From Glandiceps talaboti (lineage: Eukaryota > Hemichordata > Enteropneusta > Spengelidae): a DNA stretch of 64,000 nt. Shown in pieces: positions 45,471 to 60,510 of the stretch (position 1 is the first letter of the stretch; every line of letters starts with the position of its first letter). Location: contig NC_135552.1 in assembly GCF_964340395.1 (NCBI RefSeq), positions 5,136,701 through 5,200,700 of the forward strand, in the 5' to 3' direction. The notes below the pieces were generated by a model. That model did no database searches. It saw only the letters and a list, made by a program, of their open reading frames with translations, and was not told the DNA's origin. Both the position numbers and the translations under genes were made by a program.

Positions 45471-46735
45471 CCTAATATACATGTATCTCTTCCTTTCGGA
45501 AGAAAAAATGAATGAACATATAAAATAAAATCGTACAACTAAAATAAAAAATTCAGAAAATAAACTGCAAAATCAAAATGTTCTTTTGGCCTACTTGGCT
45601 TGCCATAATCCATGGTCATAATTAAAATACTTTCTGGTTTTGCGAAATAATAAAGAGACAAAAAAGCGAAAATTAGCCTATTTATTTTAAATTAAGTGCC
45701 ATTTAAGAATTTTATGCAACTATCATCAATATTCTATGCCATGTTTGCTAAGATCACAAAACAATAAAAATAAACTGCCATGCTTGTTTTGCTGGTTTAG
45801 GATTTTGACTAACTTTTAATATCAGAAAGACCATTCGTTACTATTTATTTGCGTATTTCCTATTTTCCTTTTAAAATCGTTATGCGTATCCCAATCGAAC
45901 AATGTAGCATATCTAAGCCATGGCTGGAGCATTGTCTCATTTCTGTCGTTTGACAAGACGATCATTTCACCTGGCACTTTTGATTGACAGTTGTCCTCGG
46001 TGTATATTGTTGCATTGATAGTAGTATGATAGTGTGCGTATCATCCAAATCATCTCACACTTCCAAATGAAATCCTCCTCACAAATGGAAAGACACTACC
46101 CACAACTCCACTGAGCATGCAGTGACGACGTCCCTGAGAAATCTCATAACTGTCTCATTGATAATTTCTCGTCATTTCGTGCCCTAAACATTGTATGGAT
46201 ATTGTTGTGCAACCTATTGAAGACAGAGAGCATAACTGACCTGAATTATATTTCCGCAAAATGCAAATTGGCGTATATGTGCTGCATATATTTGCGAAAA
46301 TTGTAGGAAATGGTTTGGCGGGAAATTAGTGTGAATCATTTCTAAAGGAATCTCATATCCTGACCTCCATATGGCGTGTCAAACTTCGGGCAAACTCAAA
46401 AGAAAATCCAAATTGGACGCGTGCCATTATAATAAAATGGGGGGGGGGGAGCGGGAAAAGGGAAAACAGACATCAATTGGAGAAATGTGCGTGAATCTTT
46501 CTGATGTGGAGAATATGGAAAGTGTGCGATCAAGCAAAGCCAGCAGACTTGAGTACCGTGTTTTCCTGCGATACATGTGATTGTTGATCACCTCAACGAA
46601 CACTATGAATGCAGCAGACGAGTTGTTCAAAATACTAGTACCACTATTTAAAGGAAAAAAAGATACTTAAGAATTTTTGTTAGTGACCTTTGCTGGGAAA
46701 GTTTGAAAGGATTTAATGATAGCTACGAATAGTTA
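45470..46735. other. Unassigned sequence
   Basis: No supported gene. CCTACTTGGCTTGCCAT at 45590-45606 is the complement of a stretch at 39754-39770, so a small piece of a dispersed repeat is here. A run of ten G lies at 46439-46449. Confidence 0.4.
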
Positions 46736-46737
46736 CG

Positions 46738-46834
46738 GATTGTATGTATGTATGTATGTATGTATGTATGTATGTATGTATGTATGTGTGTATGTATGTA
46801 TGTATGGATTTGTGTGTGTGTGTGTGTGTGTGTG
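46738..46834 (+). repeat. (GTAT)n-(GT)n compound microsatellite
   Basis: GTAT array followed by a GT run at 46810-46834. Confidence 0.95.
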
Positions 46835-49125
46835 TCGTTAGGCGCAGCAATTTTATGCGAAACCGTTAGAATATAGTTTATGTTTTCGGGCCTACATGTT
46901 CCTATTTCGGTCACGTCACGATTGACAAGTTTATAAAGATTGCACTCATTGAGCAAGCTAAGGGGTCCGTTCTGAATTCCCTCTTGTAGTTGACTGTTGG
47001 AAGATTAATGTTTTGTAACTTTTCTAAGTCTGTCATGGCTGTCCGTCATACTATCGGATGCTAAACTTTTTGAAATCAGGCCACAAATTCGTGCGCAAGC
47101 GCAGAGGACTGTTTGTACTAATTGGGCATGTGTAGCTGAAAAATGTATCACTGGAGTGAGAATTGTTATGTTTCTCTGTGATGTTAATACTAACTTTTTT
47201 CCACCCAGAGTAAAAGCAAAAAAGAAATTTACTTGCCTGCAGCATTGCTTTAAAATCACGTGTTTCTGTATTTCTTGCCCTTTTTACTTCAGGCTGTCAT
47301 CGTTAAAGACTTTTATAACACAACATTCAACAAAATTGAACTACTTACACATATACTAATTTTATTTTTGTTGGTGATTAAATTATGTCTATCAAAATTA
47401 GCGTAGACTTAGCAACCAAGGATATGTAGACGCTGTGATAATTTATTTATCAAAATATAATTAATTTTCAGTTTGTTATGAAATTCTATACTTTCAATAA
47501 AGAATAAAAAACACAACTGGTTGTTATGTAGGGTAACACGATTTCTAATGATATTACGAAATGTGAAAAAAACATGATTTATTAAATAATTTGTCATATC
47601 CATAATGTTTGCATAATTACATTTATTGACAAAAAAAAACAATACAGAGAATAGTCTTATTCAAAAGACTGCAATTTTTATTGCAGAATCGTTTTTGTAG
47701 CAATTTCTTTTTCAATCTTTGGTGGTTATCCTTAGCCTTATGATATTGAAGTGCCTTATTTTTACATTGTATGTGCTTCTTATTTAAATCACGTTTATAT
47801 CGAACGTAATTTGACTACCGAAACCTTTTAGATACAACGGTCCGCTTACAACATTTGATAATTTTTAAGAGTTAGTCAATTATTATATAATTGTATCACA
47901 ATTTCTAAATTGAATGACTGCCACATAGACCACTACTTGCAATTCTATATGCTAGTACTTTCTTTGTAGGCTCTGAATAAAGCCCCCAAGATAAAGTAAA
48001 AACACGAAGACACAAAGTAAGAGTTTCAATCTTAAACCCTCCATTAATAAAAACTAGTTTTTTTCGTGTCTCAGGTGACACGTAGAATGAAAACACACAA
48101 ACACACACATTTACAGATTCTGCATTGCTCAATGTTTGGGTTACAACTATATATACGTTCTGTCAGTTGATTGTGTTTATAACCATTCATTTCACTATTA
48201 AGAGTCGAAATGTAATCCGACGCCTTTGAGTCCCGAAAAAAATTGTCTTGATGCTTAAAACGACGGAGGTGTGTGTTTTGGTTTGTCATTTCAGATTTTA
48301 CTGCATCATTCCGTAGGTATATGTTTCAAATTTCAGAGAACCATTTACAAAATACCAAGGGTGAATATTATCCTCAAAGCCCAACCACTGTCATTTCGTG
48401 GGGGAAAGAATTCTTCTTCAAGGCAAATTGATTTAGATTAAATTGCGTCAGCGTGTTCCATTTTCGTGCCGCTCTCATTTTGAAAGTATCTAGCCAAACT
48501 CGATGGAGGCGTGGGTACATGTATAGTACATCTCAACAAATTAAAACCTTTTAGAGTATTTTCGATAAGATTGCGAGAAGGTAAAACTCAGCAACGTTGT
48601 GTAATAGATCATTAATTCTTTTCATGTGTGTTCATCATTTCAGGCGTTTTATACTCTTTCTTAACGTTTTTTCTTCGGGATATGTGCACAAATGAGAAGA
48701 AAAAGAAGCCCTGGGCATCAGGACGTTTAGCATGTGTCTTATATTCTTTCGCTTTCCACTTTTTGAACAGTTAACGTAGAAGTATATATGACCGTGCGTG
48801 ATGTTTTGGTTTTCGTCGTCTTGTAGGCAAAGATCTTAGGTATGCTTGATCCTTCTGTGCTATTTGTTTAAGTGGTTATATAAATATTCAAAATTGTCTT
48901 CTACAAAGTAAACTAAACATCATGCACAATTGCCGAGAAACCCGTGGCAAACATGTGTGGACAATATCCTTTGTAAATACTTTATTTCGTTGTGGAGTCG
49001 ACCTCATTTGGACTAATGAAGCTTATTTGTCGAGTTCACATAGTAAACGCGATCAGAGAGCGTGCTGAATATCACGTTCACCATACCACCTGCAGTAGAT
49101 CTCTGCATAGGAAGATTTACCGTAT
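46835..49125. other. Unassigned sequence
   Basis: 2.3 kb of AT-rich DNA with only short, domain-free frames on both strands. I see no gene, RNA gene or clear repeat. Confidence 0.4.
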
Positions 49126-49944
49126 GTAAACTGAATGCCTTCGAATTCCGGTACGAAACCACTAGATTTTAAATATGTACCCACACACATTGTCGAATGC
49201 TTAATTGGAGATATAGCTATCTTACATGATATACCCCTTAAATGGAATATAATTATATCAAACTACAGAAAATTTGAAGCTTGCATACCTAATTCATAAT
49301 CTAATTAGAGAAAATAATCAATTATGCAAATAAATCATTAAAAGTATAAACTGCATCAACGAGCTCTATAATGAAACATGCACTTTATTAACATTCAATG
49401 CACGCACCAAGTTATAATGAAATTTGAAGTTTGCATTGATAATTATCAAAAATCATTAATTATGCAAATGATCATTAAAAAGGAAACTACGTCAACAAGC
49501 TTTATAGGATATGAGCGCTTTCAAATTGTTATGTTTCATATTAATGTGCCATGTTATACGGAATTTGAAGAGTGCCTTCATAAGATAGGGCATATTTATC
49601 ACACGTCAATAATTATATAAATGACAGAAACGAACTTTGTACAACACATTCACTTTATGAGTGATGTGAGTACTATGTTATGTGGAATTTGAAGAATACA
49701 TTCTTAAGAAATAGCCTGACGAACAAAAAATCAGTAATTATGCAAGCGATTCACTAATATTCATATGTTTACTAATCAGTTTTTACAATTAGAATGACGA
49801 AGATGTATAGCAAGTTTCATTAGAATCATAGTTTCTGGATACTGTGTGTTTACAGATGGACAGACAGACAAACAGGCAGGCAGGCAGGCAGGCAGGCAGA
49901 CAGATAGATAGATAGACTGATAGACGTACGGACGGACGGAGAAT

Positions 49945-49945
<1 letters not shown>
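49126..49945 (-). repeat. Family A-related element, reverse orientation
   Basis: Starts with the family end AAACTGAATGCCTT (49129), followed by reverse monomers (AATTATGCAAATAAATCATTAAAAG at 49320; CATTAATTATGCAAATGATC at 49453), and finishes in a GACA/GGCA/GATA array at 49855-49940. Confidence 0.65.
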
Positions 49946-51829
<1,884 letters not shown>

Positions 51830-52035
51830 AAATGAGTTTATCCTTTCTTTTAATGATTTCTCGATAATTAGGCAATATGTTAAATGAAAGCTCCAAATTT
51901 CATATATACAGTTTCATATAATTTATTCTCCAATTAATGGGTATATCATGTACAATACCTATAGCTCAGAATTTTGCATTCCATCAATGTGTGTATGTCA
52001 AAATACGATGGGAGGCATTCAGTTTTAATCTGGCG
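51830..52035 (+). repeat. Family A fragment
   Basis: TTAATGATTTCTCGATAATTAGGCAATATGTTAAA then the end GGGAGGCATTCAGTTTTAATCTGG at 52010-52033. Closest in sequence to the 44.2-44.5 kb fragment. Confidence 0.65.
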
Positions 52036-52460
52036 TTTATTAGTCTGAGATCGGGGACTTGGTCGAATTCGGTGGCAAAGTCTAAGTAGATGACATTAGA
52101 GGGGACTCCTTCGAGGGTTACCCCTTGGCATAAACTAAGGAATATTTCACTTTTCATGGCAATAGCTAGCAGCGGTTAATAAAGTGGGCAATAGAAACTA
52201 AGGTTCATGTGTAAGATTTGCGTTAAAGTCAAGAGATGGGCCAGAGTAGTACCACTATTCGAGTAATCGAAGCCCGCCCCCTTGGGGCGTGAAGCTGGTC
52301 TTGCACATTGCATCTGACCAATTTAAAACCTTTCCTTCTTAGAATGTTATGAATGCCGTTTATAATTTTTTCTTGGGTGATAGTTATGACTAACGTCAAG
52401 TGAAAAGAAAGTCTTCTTATTTCATTTTGTTGCGCTTTCCAACTATTCCTCGTCATTTTC
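52036..52460 (-). pseudogene. LINE reverse-transcriptase fragment
   Basis: Minus-strand translation of about 52046-52110 gives VPSNVIYLDFATEFDQVPDLR, matching RT motif A of non-LTR elements (normally YLDFxKAFDxVxH) with its catalytic aspartate. The adjoining minus frame up to 52456 (KIINGIHNILRRKGFKLVRC) may be part of the same element. Stops interrupt; dead fragment directly adjacent to the family A end. Confidence 0.6.
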
Positions 52461-53480
52461 TCACATAATACAAATGATAAACGTAAAATTCGACAAACAC
52501 AATATACAAAATATTCTATACCTCAAATAAACAAAGTGAGCTCGATAAAACTATTCCCCAATCAGTCTAACAATCCCCCAGCATTCCCCGTTATTTACAC
52601 GAGGTTGAACTCTAACAACTACAGATACTCTACATGGTGGTGGTGTGAAAAAGTGCTGTTTTTTATTTAATATTTGAATAGAGGGAGGGTAATATTATAG
52701 ATAAAAGAAATTGAGGGAGGGTCACTTGATAGCACAAACGGAATAGGGAAGGGTAACATTAATGCTACAGGACCCCCCCCCCCCCATTGTTATGCACAAA
52801 CTGTCACCAATATGTTCTTCGAGAAAATCGAAATCCTCCGGGTCGCTCATTCTCCTGCAGCTCTGAACAGCCACTCATGTTGTTTACTTCCATTCCTGAA
52901 TATTTTGGTTCACACTGAGATATCAACTGTACGTCATTCCCTGACAATGCCAAGTCAAAGGTTAGGAAGGTATATGACGTCACGCATTTTCAGAATGACC
53001 ATGGAGACAGTTTAGAAATGGGCAACATAGCGATACACATGAACTTTCAAAATTGAACTTTAAATGTATTTAAAACGTGAGGTATACAGTGATAAATGAA
53101 CGCAATAGATTGGTGGTACAAATAAAGTCAAACACTCTTTCAATCTTTCAGTGAGATCAAGACAAATCATCTTGTTTTTTGGGTGCACTTTCCCTTGGTC
53201 CAAGCACATATTAACTCTGAGACAAATTGACATTTAGGTTAAAAATTAGCAGTGATATATTGTGAGTTAACTTGTTATAGTGTAAACTTAGTTAATTTAA
53301 TAGATACATTAACAAAGATAAAGAATGGGTAATGTTTTGTAACATAACAATGTCTGGATTATTCATTAACCTGTGACGTAGACAAATTCAGCAATTATAA
53401 TTCCCTGGACATTGTCAGAAGCTGCTTTTTCTTCTTCTGGACGTTCAAAAGTATGTAAACTGGTATCTCCGGATTTCGTC
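52460..53480. other. Upstream region of the DED-NACHT gene
   Basis: No gene. A C homopolymer of about 14 lies at 52771-52785. Presumed promoter and 5'UTR; no core element assigned. Confidence 0.4.
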
Positions 53481-56400
53481 ATGGAAAATGAACAGAGCAG
53501 GTCTGGTTTCATTCATCCACGTAGCAGGCTATATTTCGCTATCGATAAAGAACTCTCTGTAGATGAAGTACGTGATATGAAGAGTTTGTTACAACCTGAA
53601 ACGTTAAAACAAGTTGACTTACATAACATTGAAACAGCTAATGACCTCTTCCTCCATTTAGAACGCAAGGCCAGGATTACTGATAATAACGTAAATGTCC
53701 TCAAAGAATTACTTACAGAAATCAAACGACCACTACTGGTTAACTTGGTGGATGATTACCTTAGGAAATATTGTCCAGAGAGAGAACAACCAGGTAAGCC
53801 TTTGTTCTAGTGTCTACCTCACCTAACGTGACATGTGAACACCACCGTTCGGGACCATCACCTTGCGGTATCTAATGGACTCGTCCAATACAGAAATGTT
53901 TTGAAAAAAATTTGTAGTCAAAACAAAGATTTAAACTGAGTGCCTTCATGCCGTAAGGGCACAATAATTATTGGAAGGCAAATTTCTTAGCTATAGTTAT
54001 AATATACCTAGTGATAATGCTGTGCCATGATTCGCTAGAATCAGTCACGTGATAGGAAAATAGAATGACTATATCCCTAGGGAAATAGTTCCATCAACTA
54101 TTACATGGTCACGTGACCACGGCGCGTTCTACAGCAGGTCAAAATGGCAGCTTCGAACGATGTCGTCTGCCAACCTCAAGAGAAGAGGGCAAGATTTTCA
54201 TGAGGTTACTGGTATATTATAAAACACATATTGCCTGGCCTATATTTGGGCTATAGCACCCGTTTATTACCCCCTCGTGACTGTGAGTTACCAGAATTAC
54301 ATGCTATTTCCCTCGGCCTTCGGCCTCGGGAAATAGCATGTGATTCTGGTAACTCACAGTCCCTCGGGTGTAATAAACGGGTGCTATAGCCCTCATGGCC
54401 AGGCAATATGTGTTCACTATCATACATGATATACCCCTTCATTGCCAAATAGTTATGCCAAACTATAAAAAAATCTGAAGTTTTAATAGTATACCTCAGA
54501 TACTGCTTAATTCGAAAATAATTAAATATTGCCTAATTACCGAAAGTAATTAAATATGCAAATGAATCATCTAGCTCTTTTGGACACATGCAATTTGTTA
54601 TCACCAACGTGAGTACCAAATTATATCGAATTTAAAACGTGTATTCTCAAATCATTAACTGTATAAAGGACTGCTCACAAGTAATCACCACGCCAGTAAA
54701 CTATATCAGTGCAGTTATCAAATTACTGAAGATCATTAATTATGCAAATTAAACATTACAACTAACATTTACACAAACAAGCTTTTCAGAACATGTGCGC
54801 ATTGTTATGGTCGACGTATATGTGCCAACTTCTACAGAATTTGAAGGTTTCATTCTCAAGGTAAAACCTTAATAATGAAAATCATTAATTATGCAAATGA
54901 CTGATAAAATTAACAGCTACACCTATAAGCTTTATGAAACACATGCGCCCTGGTGTCATGAATGTATGTAGCAAATTGCAAATAGCTTGAAACTTGTGCT
55001 CTTCAGATATTGCTTATTAAGTTATTTATTGAAAATGGTTAATTACGCAATTGACGAGCTGAAACTAAATGATACATGAACGCACTTTTCAGGACATTGG
55101 CACTTTATGTTTGAAGGATTTACCAAAGTATATTGAATTTGGAGGATGAATTCTAAAAATAATTTTGATTACTGAAAATCATTGAGAAAAAGGCTTATTA
55201 ATATTCATGGCATTGTTACCAAAGCCTAATAGGTTCTGGCCCTTACCCTAAAGAACGATTTTCTTTCCATTTTTGAGTAAACGATGACACAGACAAACAC
55301 AGAGGGAAACACACACATACATATATTTCTAAACTATAACCTCCCCTTAGATAAAAATAAAAAAGTAACTTCCATCCCTTACAAAGTTGTACAATACTTG
55401 CATGTATAGAATTTATATGAATTCATGTATTTTATACCAAGTCAGTACATTACTTTAAATTATGTACCAGATATAAACTGAATGCCTTCCATAATGGTTG
55501 CTGTTCTTATATCCCTTGTTATCATATGCTAAATGCATGTAACGTGACAATTGCAGAACATGTGCATTTTGTCGTCAATGTATGCACAAATACAAGTCTA
55601 ATTCTAAGCTTGTATTGAAGATATTATGTAATTACCCAAAACATCACTAATTATATATTTTTTAAAAATCGAAATTAAAGCACAGGTATTTATGTTACGC
55701 TGTTATATTTTATTATTAAAACAAAATGAATATTTCGTTGGGGATGTCTTTGCTGAAGGTTTATCAGAAGCACAACTTTAATTATTTTATCTTTGTCTAG
55801 GCTCAACAGTGGCATATGATGTTGTTGATAAATGTAAGAAGACCCTTAAGAACAAATACAAGAAAGAATATTCAACCTTCATGTCACTTCCATATTCTGA
55901 GAGGAAGACAGATCTAGAAGAATTTCATGTTGAGCCTGTATTGCGGGATCTAACCAAAAGAGGAAATCCAATCAAAATAGATGATGTTCTGAACACTGTA
56001 GGCAGTGACCAGGGTCCAATAAGTGTACTCATAACAGGAACAATCGGCTCTGGTAAAACAATGTTCTGTAAAAAGCTTGCACATGACTGGGCTATGGGTA
56101 AAGGTAAATTACATGAACATATTAAATTGTTCTTTCTAATAGATTTGAATAGACAGTATAAAAAGAAAATGTCACTCTGTGATTTCTTGATCCCTAAAGA
56201 AATCTCAATAGATAGGGAAAAGGTGTGGAAATTCGTGGAAGAAGAACCTGAGCATGTCATGTTTGTCATGGATGGCTGGAATACATTGAGTATTAAATCA
56301 AAAGAAATTGTTGAGAAGTTCCTGAACAATCAATTTCTCAATAACGTTAATTCGATCGTGTTGACGGATCAAATCAATAAACCAAACATTTCAACTTGGA

Positions 56401-58064
56401 AAGATCTTTCGTTGGAGGGGTTCACAACAGATGATGGTGTAGATAAGTACATCAGAAAGCATGTATATGGAGATGAAAACTATAAGGCTTTTAAGCAGAA
56501 AATTACTGTCTCACATGACAGGCAAACAATTGAGTTGTTGATGAAGAATCCTCTGTTTGCTTGTATCATCTGCTATATGTGGAATCAGAACAAATCTCTA
56601 AAATTGGCAGAAATTTTCGATAAGCTCATCACTTCAACTGTCAAGAGGCTTACAAGTGATAAAACCAGTGAAGACTTACAAAGGATAGTAGAAAGCCAAG
56701 TTCGCTGCCAAGGCCAACATTGTCTTGAGGACACATGTAACAAATTGGACATTAGTGCATTTCATGAAGCTCTTAAGGTTGTATTGTCTCCAATACCAAC
56801 ACAAACATCAACAGCTTCTGGAGCACAATACGACATTAACTGTCTACATGAATCATTTCGATGTTATTCTGCTGCCAAATTCATAGCAGGTCTTCATGAA
56901 AAGGGTAAACGCAATGGTCGTTTTTGTCAGACCATAAATCAGCTTCATCCATCTTTGAATTCTGCTCATTCACAAATTCTGCAATTTCTTGTTGGCCTAC
57001 TACAGGATGATAAATGTGCAGATCTATTCCGTTCCATGAAGAAAATGCGGCACTTGAATATCATTGCAGATTGTCTGACACAAGTTGATGACACACAGAA
57101 ATTACTATCTTCAGCTGTTCATGCACTTGACGACAGTTTTGTCTCCATAGAGCTGGATTCACATCATTCGCGAGAGAACATTGAACTATGTACTGACCTT
57201 ATAAACACATTCGACAGAAAATGGCATATTGTATTGCTGCATGTGACACCAGAGCTTATACATAACGAGAGTTTCATACAACTTGTTCAAGAAATATTAA
57301 AAAAACAGATCATTAATATCTACTTCAAGTTATCATCTGCCATTGCTAAAACTACGCAGAAGTTGAAAGCCCTCATTAAAAAAATCTGTCAAAAGAAAGA
57401 CATCACGTGCACAGGCGTGTCATTTTACCTCGTAAAGCCTGACAACAGACCAAATAGAACACATAAGAAAGTGGACGACAACACCTTCAGTTTTGTGGAA
57501 AATGTAATAAAAGATAAAACTGCAGACATGTCAGAACATACAATCTATAAGTGTGACAAAGTTCATTATGACAGCAGCAGTCGACAGGTATCTGTCCATG
57601 CCGGAAATAGTCATTCACATTTTCTATACATGAAACAGGCTGTTGTATGCTGCAAGGAAATTGTACCACCAAACAATAAAGCCCAAATATCCTGGCTTCA
57701 TATTTCTGATAGTGATCTAACTCAGGTTGAGCTTAAGGTGATTTGTGAGCTGCTGAAGAACAGCAAATTGACAATTCTAGTCATGAATTATCCAAGAGAA
57801 AATGCCTTTTCATCAAGAGAGTCCAATCAGTGTGTAGAATATATAAGATCAATGAGCTCAATCCATTACGTGTCTATCCTTGGTTGGAAGATCAATATAA
57901 GGGATGCACAAAACTGGATGGAACTTGCATCCAATGAAGCCCTCACTATAGTTTTGCCTGCCTGCCCATATACTTACATTAACTTGTTCATACAGTGCAT
58001 CCTGGATATCATAGCCCTTGTGACATCATTTATCAAGAATAAAGTTAAGTTCACTAACGGCTGA
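53481..58064 (+). CDS. DED-NACHT protein, two exons
   Basis: Exon 1 is 53481-53793, exon 2 55801-58064; GTAAGC donor at 53794 and a pyrimidine-rich TTGTCTAG acceptor at 55793-55800 join in frame through a split Gly codon, giving 858 residues. Residues about 14-95 form a death effector domain: LYFAIDKELSVDEVRDMKSLL, DLFLHLERKARITDNN, LKELLTEIKRPLL. Exon 2 holds a NACHT ATPase: Walker A GTIGSGKT at 184-191, the following HDWAMGK, a Walker B-like MFVMDGWN at 258-265, NPLFACIICYMWN, and CLHESFRCYSAAKFIAGL as the end of the helical part. Walker B has lost the usual DE pair after DG, and the sensor 1 region reads VLTDQINKP without the usual Ser-Arg, so hydrolysis may be weak. The C-terminal third is helical with at most degenerate leucine-rich-like repeats (LHISDSDLTQVELKVICELL) and ends in a hydrophobic stretch (831-849), possibly a membrane anchor. 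Likely a cytosolic sensor or scaffold in innate immunity or caspase recruitment through DED contacts; role inferred. Upstream noncoding exons may exist. Confidence 0.88.
53930..55690 (-). repeat. Repeat-filled intron of the DED-NACHT gene (family A, reverse)
   Basis: The 2.0-kb intron contains a reverse family A end with half of the terminal repeat (AAACTGAGTGCCTTCATGCCGTAAGGG, 53935-53961), a foldback element (54223-54414), reverse monomers (CATTAATTATGCAAAT at 54734 and 54882) ending near 55330-55370, and another family A end with monomer (ACTGAATGCCTT at 55479). No coding sequence. Confidence 0.65.
54223..54414. mobile_element. Intronic foldback element
   Basis: Near-perfect inverted repeat with arms of about 95 bp around CCCTCGGCCTTCGGCCTCGGG. 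The outer ends read AACACATATTGCCTGGCC and its complement. A pre-mRNA of the DED-NACHT gene would form a long hairpin here. Non-autonomous, no coding sequence. Confidence 0.88.
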
Positions 58065-59100
58065 TCATGAGAGCATGTCATGGTACAAGTCACATTAAAA
58101 TACCGAGCAAACACGCGCAGTTTCATATGCCTGACATGAAAATTTATTCTGGCACGAAGAGTCACTGAAGATTACAACACTAAACATACAGTCATCAAAT
58201 ATTACCGACTATGAAACACCTGAACTGATGAAGAGACGTGTGACAGTAGACATACCTGGAGAGCATGTCAGTTGTACAAATGAACTAGCATACCTTAATT
58301 TCTTGTAATCTTCATTTGAAACAAGTTTACTTTGACATACGAATACCAAACTCGTACCCAAAGGACTATGCCGTGATAACTTTCACAAGAAGCACTATGG
58401 TACCAGAATAGAACCTTACTATCATAAATAGCAACTACAACCCTCGACCATTATGTGGTACATGTATATGCTTTAGTGTCATCTTATCTCTGACTAGTAT
58501 GTGTTGTTGGAAGTGTCCAATATAGAGCTCCAGAACACGGGAAATGATATTGGAAGGGTGTGGATTCAACAAACATGCAGATTCTATATTTTCAAATTGT
58601 AAAACATGTACAGGGGCAATAGACAAATATGTGTAACGCAATAGCAAGAGCAATGTGTACTTTCTAATCATGTAATATGACTTAGTGTAAGTTCTTTACA
58701 AAGATTGTATGTATGGTAAAGAGTGATATTGGTCAAGATGAATGTATGCTTTTACTATTTAAAGTGAAAGGAAACAATTTCACCCTTACCCTCCAGTCTG
58801 CTAGAATATATACTTTCTGTTACATGCACTTTGTAAATGGTACAGGCTTTACATCACATAACTAGTACAGTATTGTTCTGAACATTTGATTTGCTTTGCT
58901 TTATGCCAGTGTTACCATTTACGTATAAAATAAGTAGTTTGAGGAAACTTCTATTTACTGTAGCTGTTTATATAATAACAGAAAATATATTAACCAACAT
59001 TTTGTCGATTTTAAGCTTTTTTATATTTTGTAAATAAAGAAGTTTCTCGTGGGAACTATATTTGCAATACAATATTGCATTTATGTCATGATTATTCTTG
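58065..59100. other. 3' flank of the DED-NACHT gene
   Basis: Probable 3'UTR followed by flank. An AATAAA hexamer at about 59032-59037 is the first reasonable polyadenylation signal noticed. No other gene. Confidence 0.4.
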
Positions 59101-59112
59101 AAAGAATTATGG

Positions 59113-59116
<4 letters not shown>

Positions 59117-59207
<91 letters not shown>

Positions 59208-59258
59208 GAGAGACAGAGAGAGAGAGCGAGAGCGAGAGAGAGAGAGAGAGAGAGAGAG
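59117..59258 (+). repeat. (GA)n microsatellite
   Basis: Long GA array with ACAG and GCGA interruptions. Glu/Arg and Ser/Leu frames are artefacts. Confidence 0.97.
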
Positions 59259-59259
59259 T

Positions 59260-59948
59260 CCCAGCACCTTTTAAATCGACTACCCATATTAAAGGCAAAT
59301 TCACATGAAATATCAATGCAATATCATAACTAGATTTGGAAAATAATTTTTGAACACAAATACCACAAAATCCAGCAAAAATAGAACACAACTTGTATCA
59401 ACTTGGCATTAACAAATTGACAAAATTGACAAAAGACAATCTCTGCTCATCTATCATTGACTGCTATGAGCTAACACGTTAACTTAGCTGAATGAGGTCA
59501 GACATAGGTACAAAGTCTTCATGACCCTCCCTTACATGTAGATAAGGTTTGTGTTTTTTATCAGGACATTATAACAAGATTAGCAAGTTACAAATACTTG
59601 ATACATAACACCAATTAGACCCATTCTAATATTTTATCCTCCATGTTTATTTTTCTTACAATCAGTTTATGATAATAATAGTTACTTTGAGAATGGACAA
59701 TTCCCAACTCATTCAAGACCTTCTTTCTGAATATGAATCTCATTTATTTCAGTGAATGCCTGGGTTCTGATGGCATTTACACTGCAGTAGGTGCAATTTG
59801 GTACTGTGACATACTCATGGATTCTCATGATTGTTTGCGATGTTCTCTGCAGTACAGACTTACCCTTGGGAGTTACAGTAAGGCAGAAAACATTGCAACT
59901 ACCAGTGCATGTATTTCAGTACCAACATGCTTCATAGGGCCGTTATTT
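59260..59948. other. Unassigned sequence
   Basis: No supported gene; the 74-residue frame at 59733-59957 has no recognisable domain. Confidence 0.4.
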
Positions 59949-60092
59949 AAACAATAATGTACACCCTCCCAGCCCATAATGGACGAAAGCAAACTTTGGA
60001 CGACATAATGGGCGAGGCGACAGCCGAGCCCATTATGGAGTGCAAAAGTTTGCTTGAGTCCATTATGGACTGGGAGGGCGTACATTATTGTT
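59949..60092. mobile_element. Foldback (hairpin) MITE
   Basis: Arms of 65 bp at 59949-60013 and 60028-60092 (AACAATAATGTAC...CATAATGGGC and complement) around a 14-nt GC-rich loop, with a few mismatches. The arms contain an internal second inverted motif (CCATAATGG). Non-coding; the minus frame crossing it (59873-60223) is chance. Confidence 0.88.
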
Positions 60093-60510
60093 ATTATTTT
60101 ATAGTTTTGCCAATTCCAGTGAATTTGTAGACCGAGAAACGCAAAACAACGTATAATATACACAGCGCTGAACATCGTCTGCCATGTTCGGCCCGGAAGC
60201 TGAATATAATCATAGCGACACACTTACGTCACGGTACACGTACACACACATACACTTCAATGAACTGCTGTGAACACAAATTTGTTTCATGAATGCTGAT
60301 GCGTTGTATTTTTAAACAGTGGAAATGACAATCATAAGTAACAACATACATTTCGAAAAAATACCTAGTCATATGAAGAAACAGAACAAATAAGCTTGTA
60401 TTGTTATTCTTGTTCCGGGGCCGCGATGCCCAATAACGGAGTACATTATCAGTAATAATGTACAGCGATGACGTCACATAATCCATAACAGTACATTTCA
60501 TAAAATACCG
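60093..60510. other. Unassigned sequence
   Basis: GTACATTAT and AATAATGTAC motifs at about 60441-60465 echo the ends of the adjacent foldback element, so a second decayed copy may be present. No gene. Confidence 0.35.
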
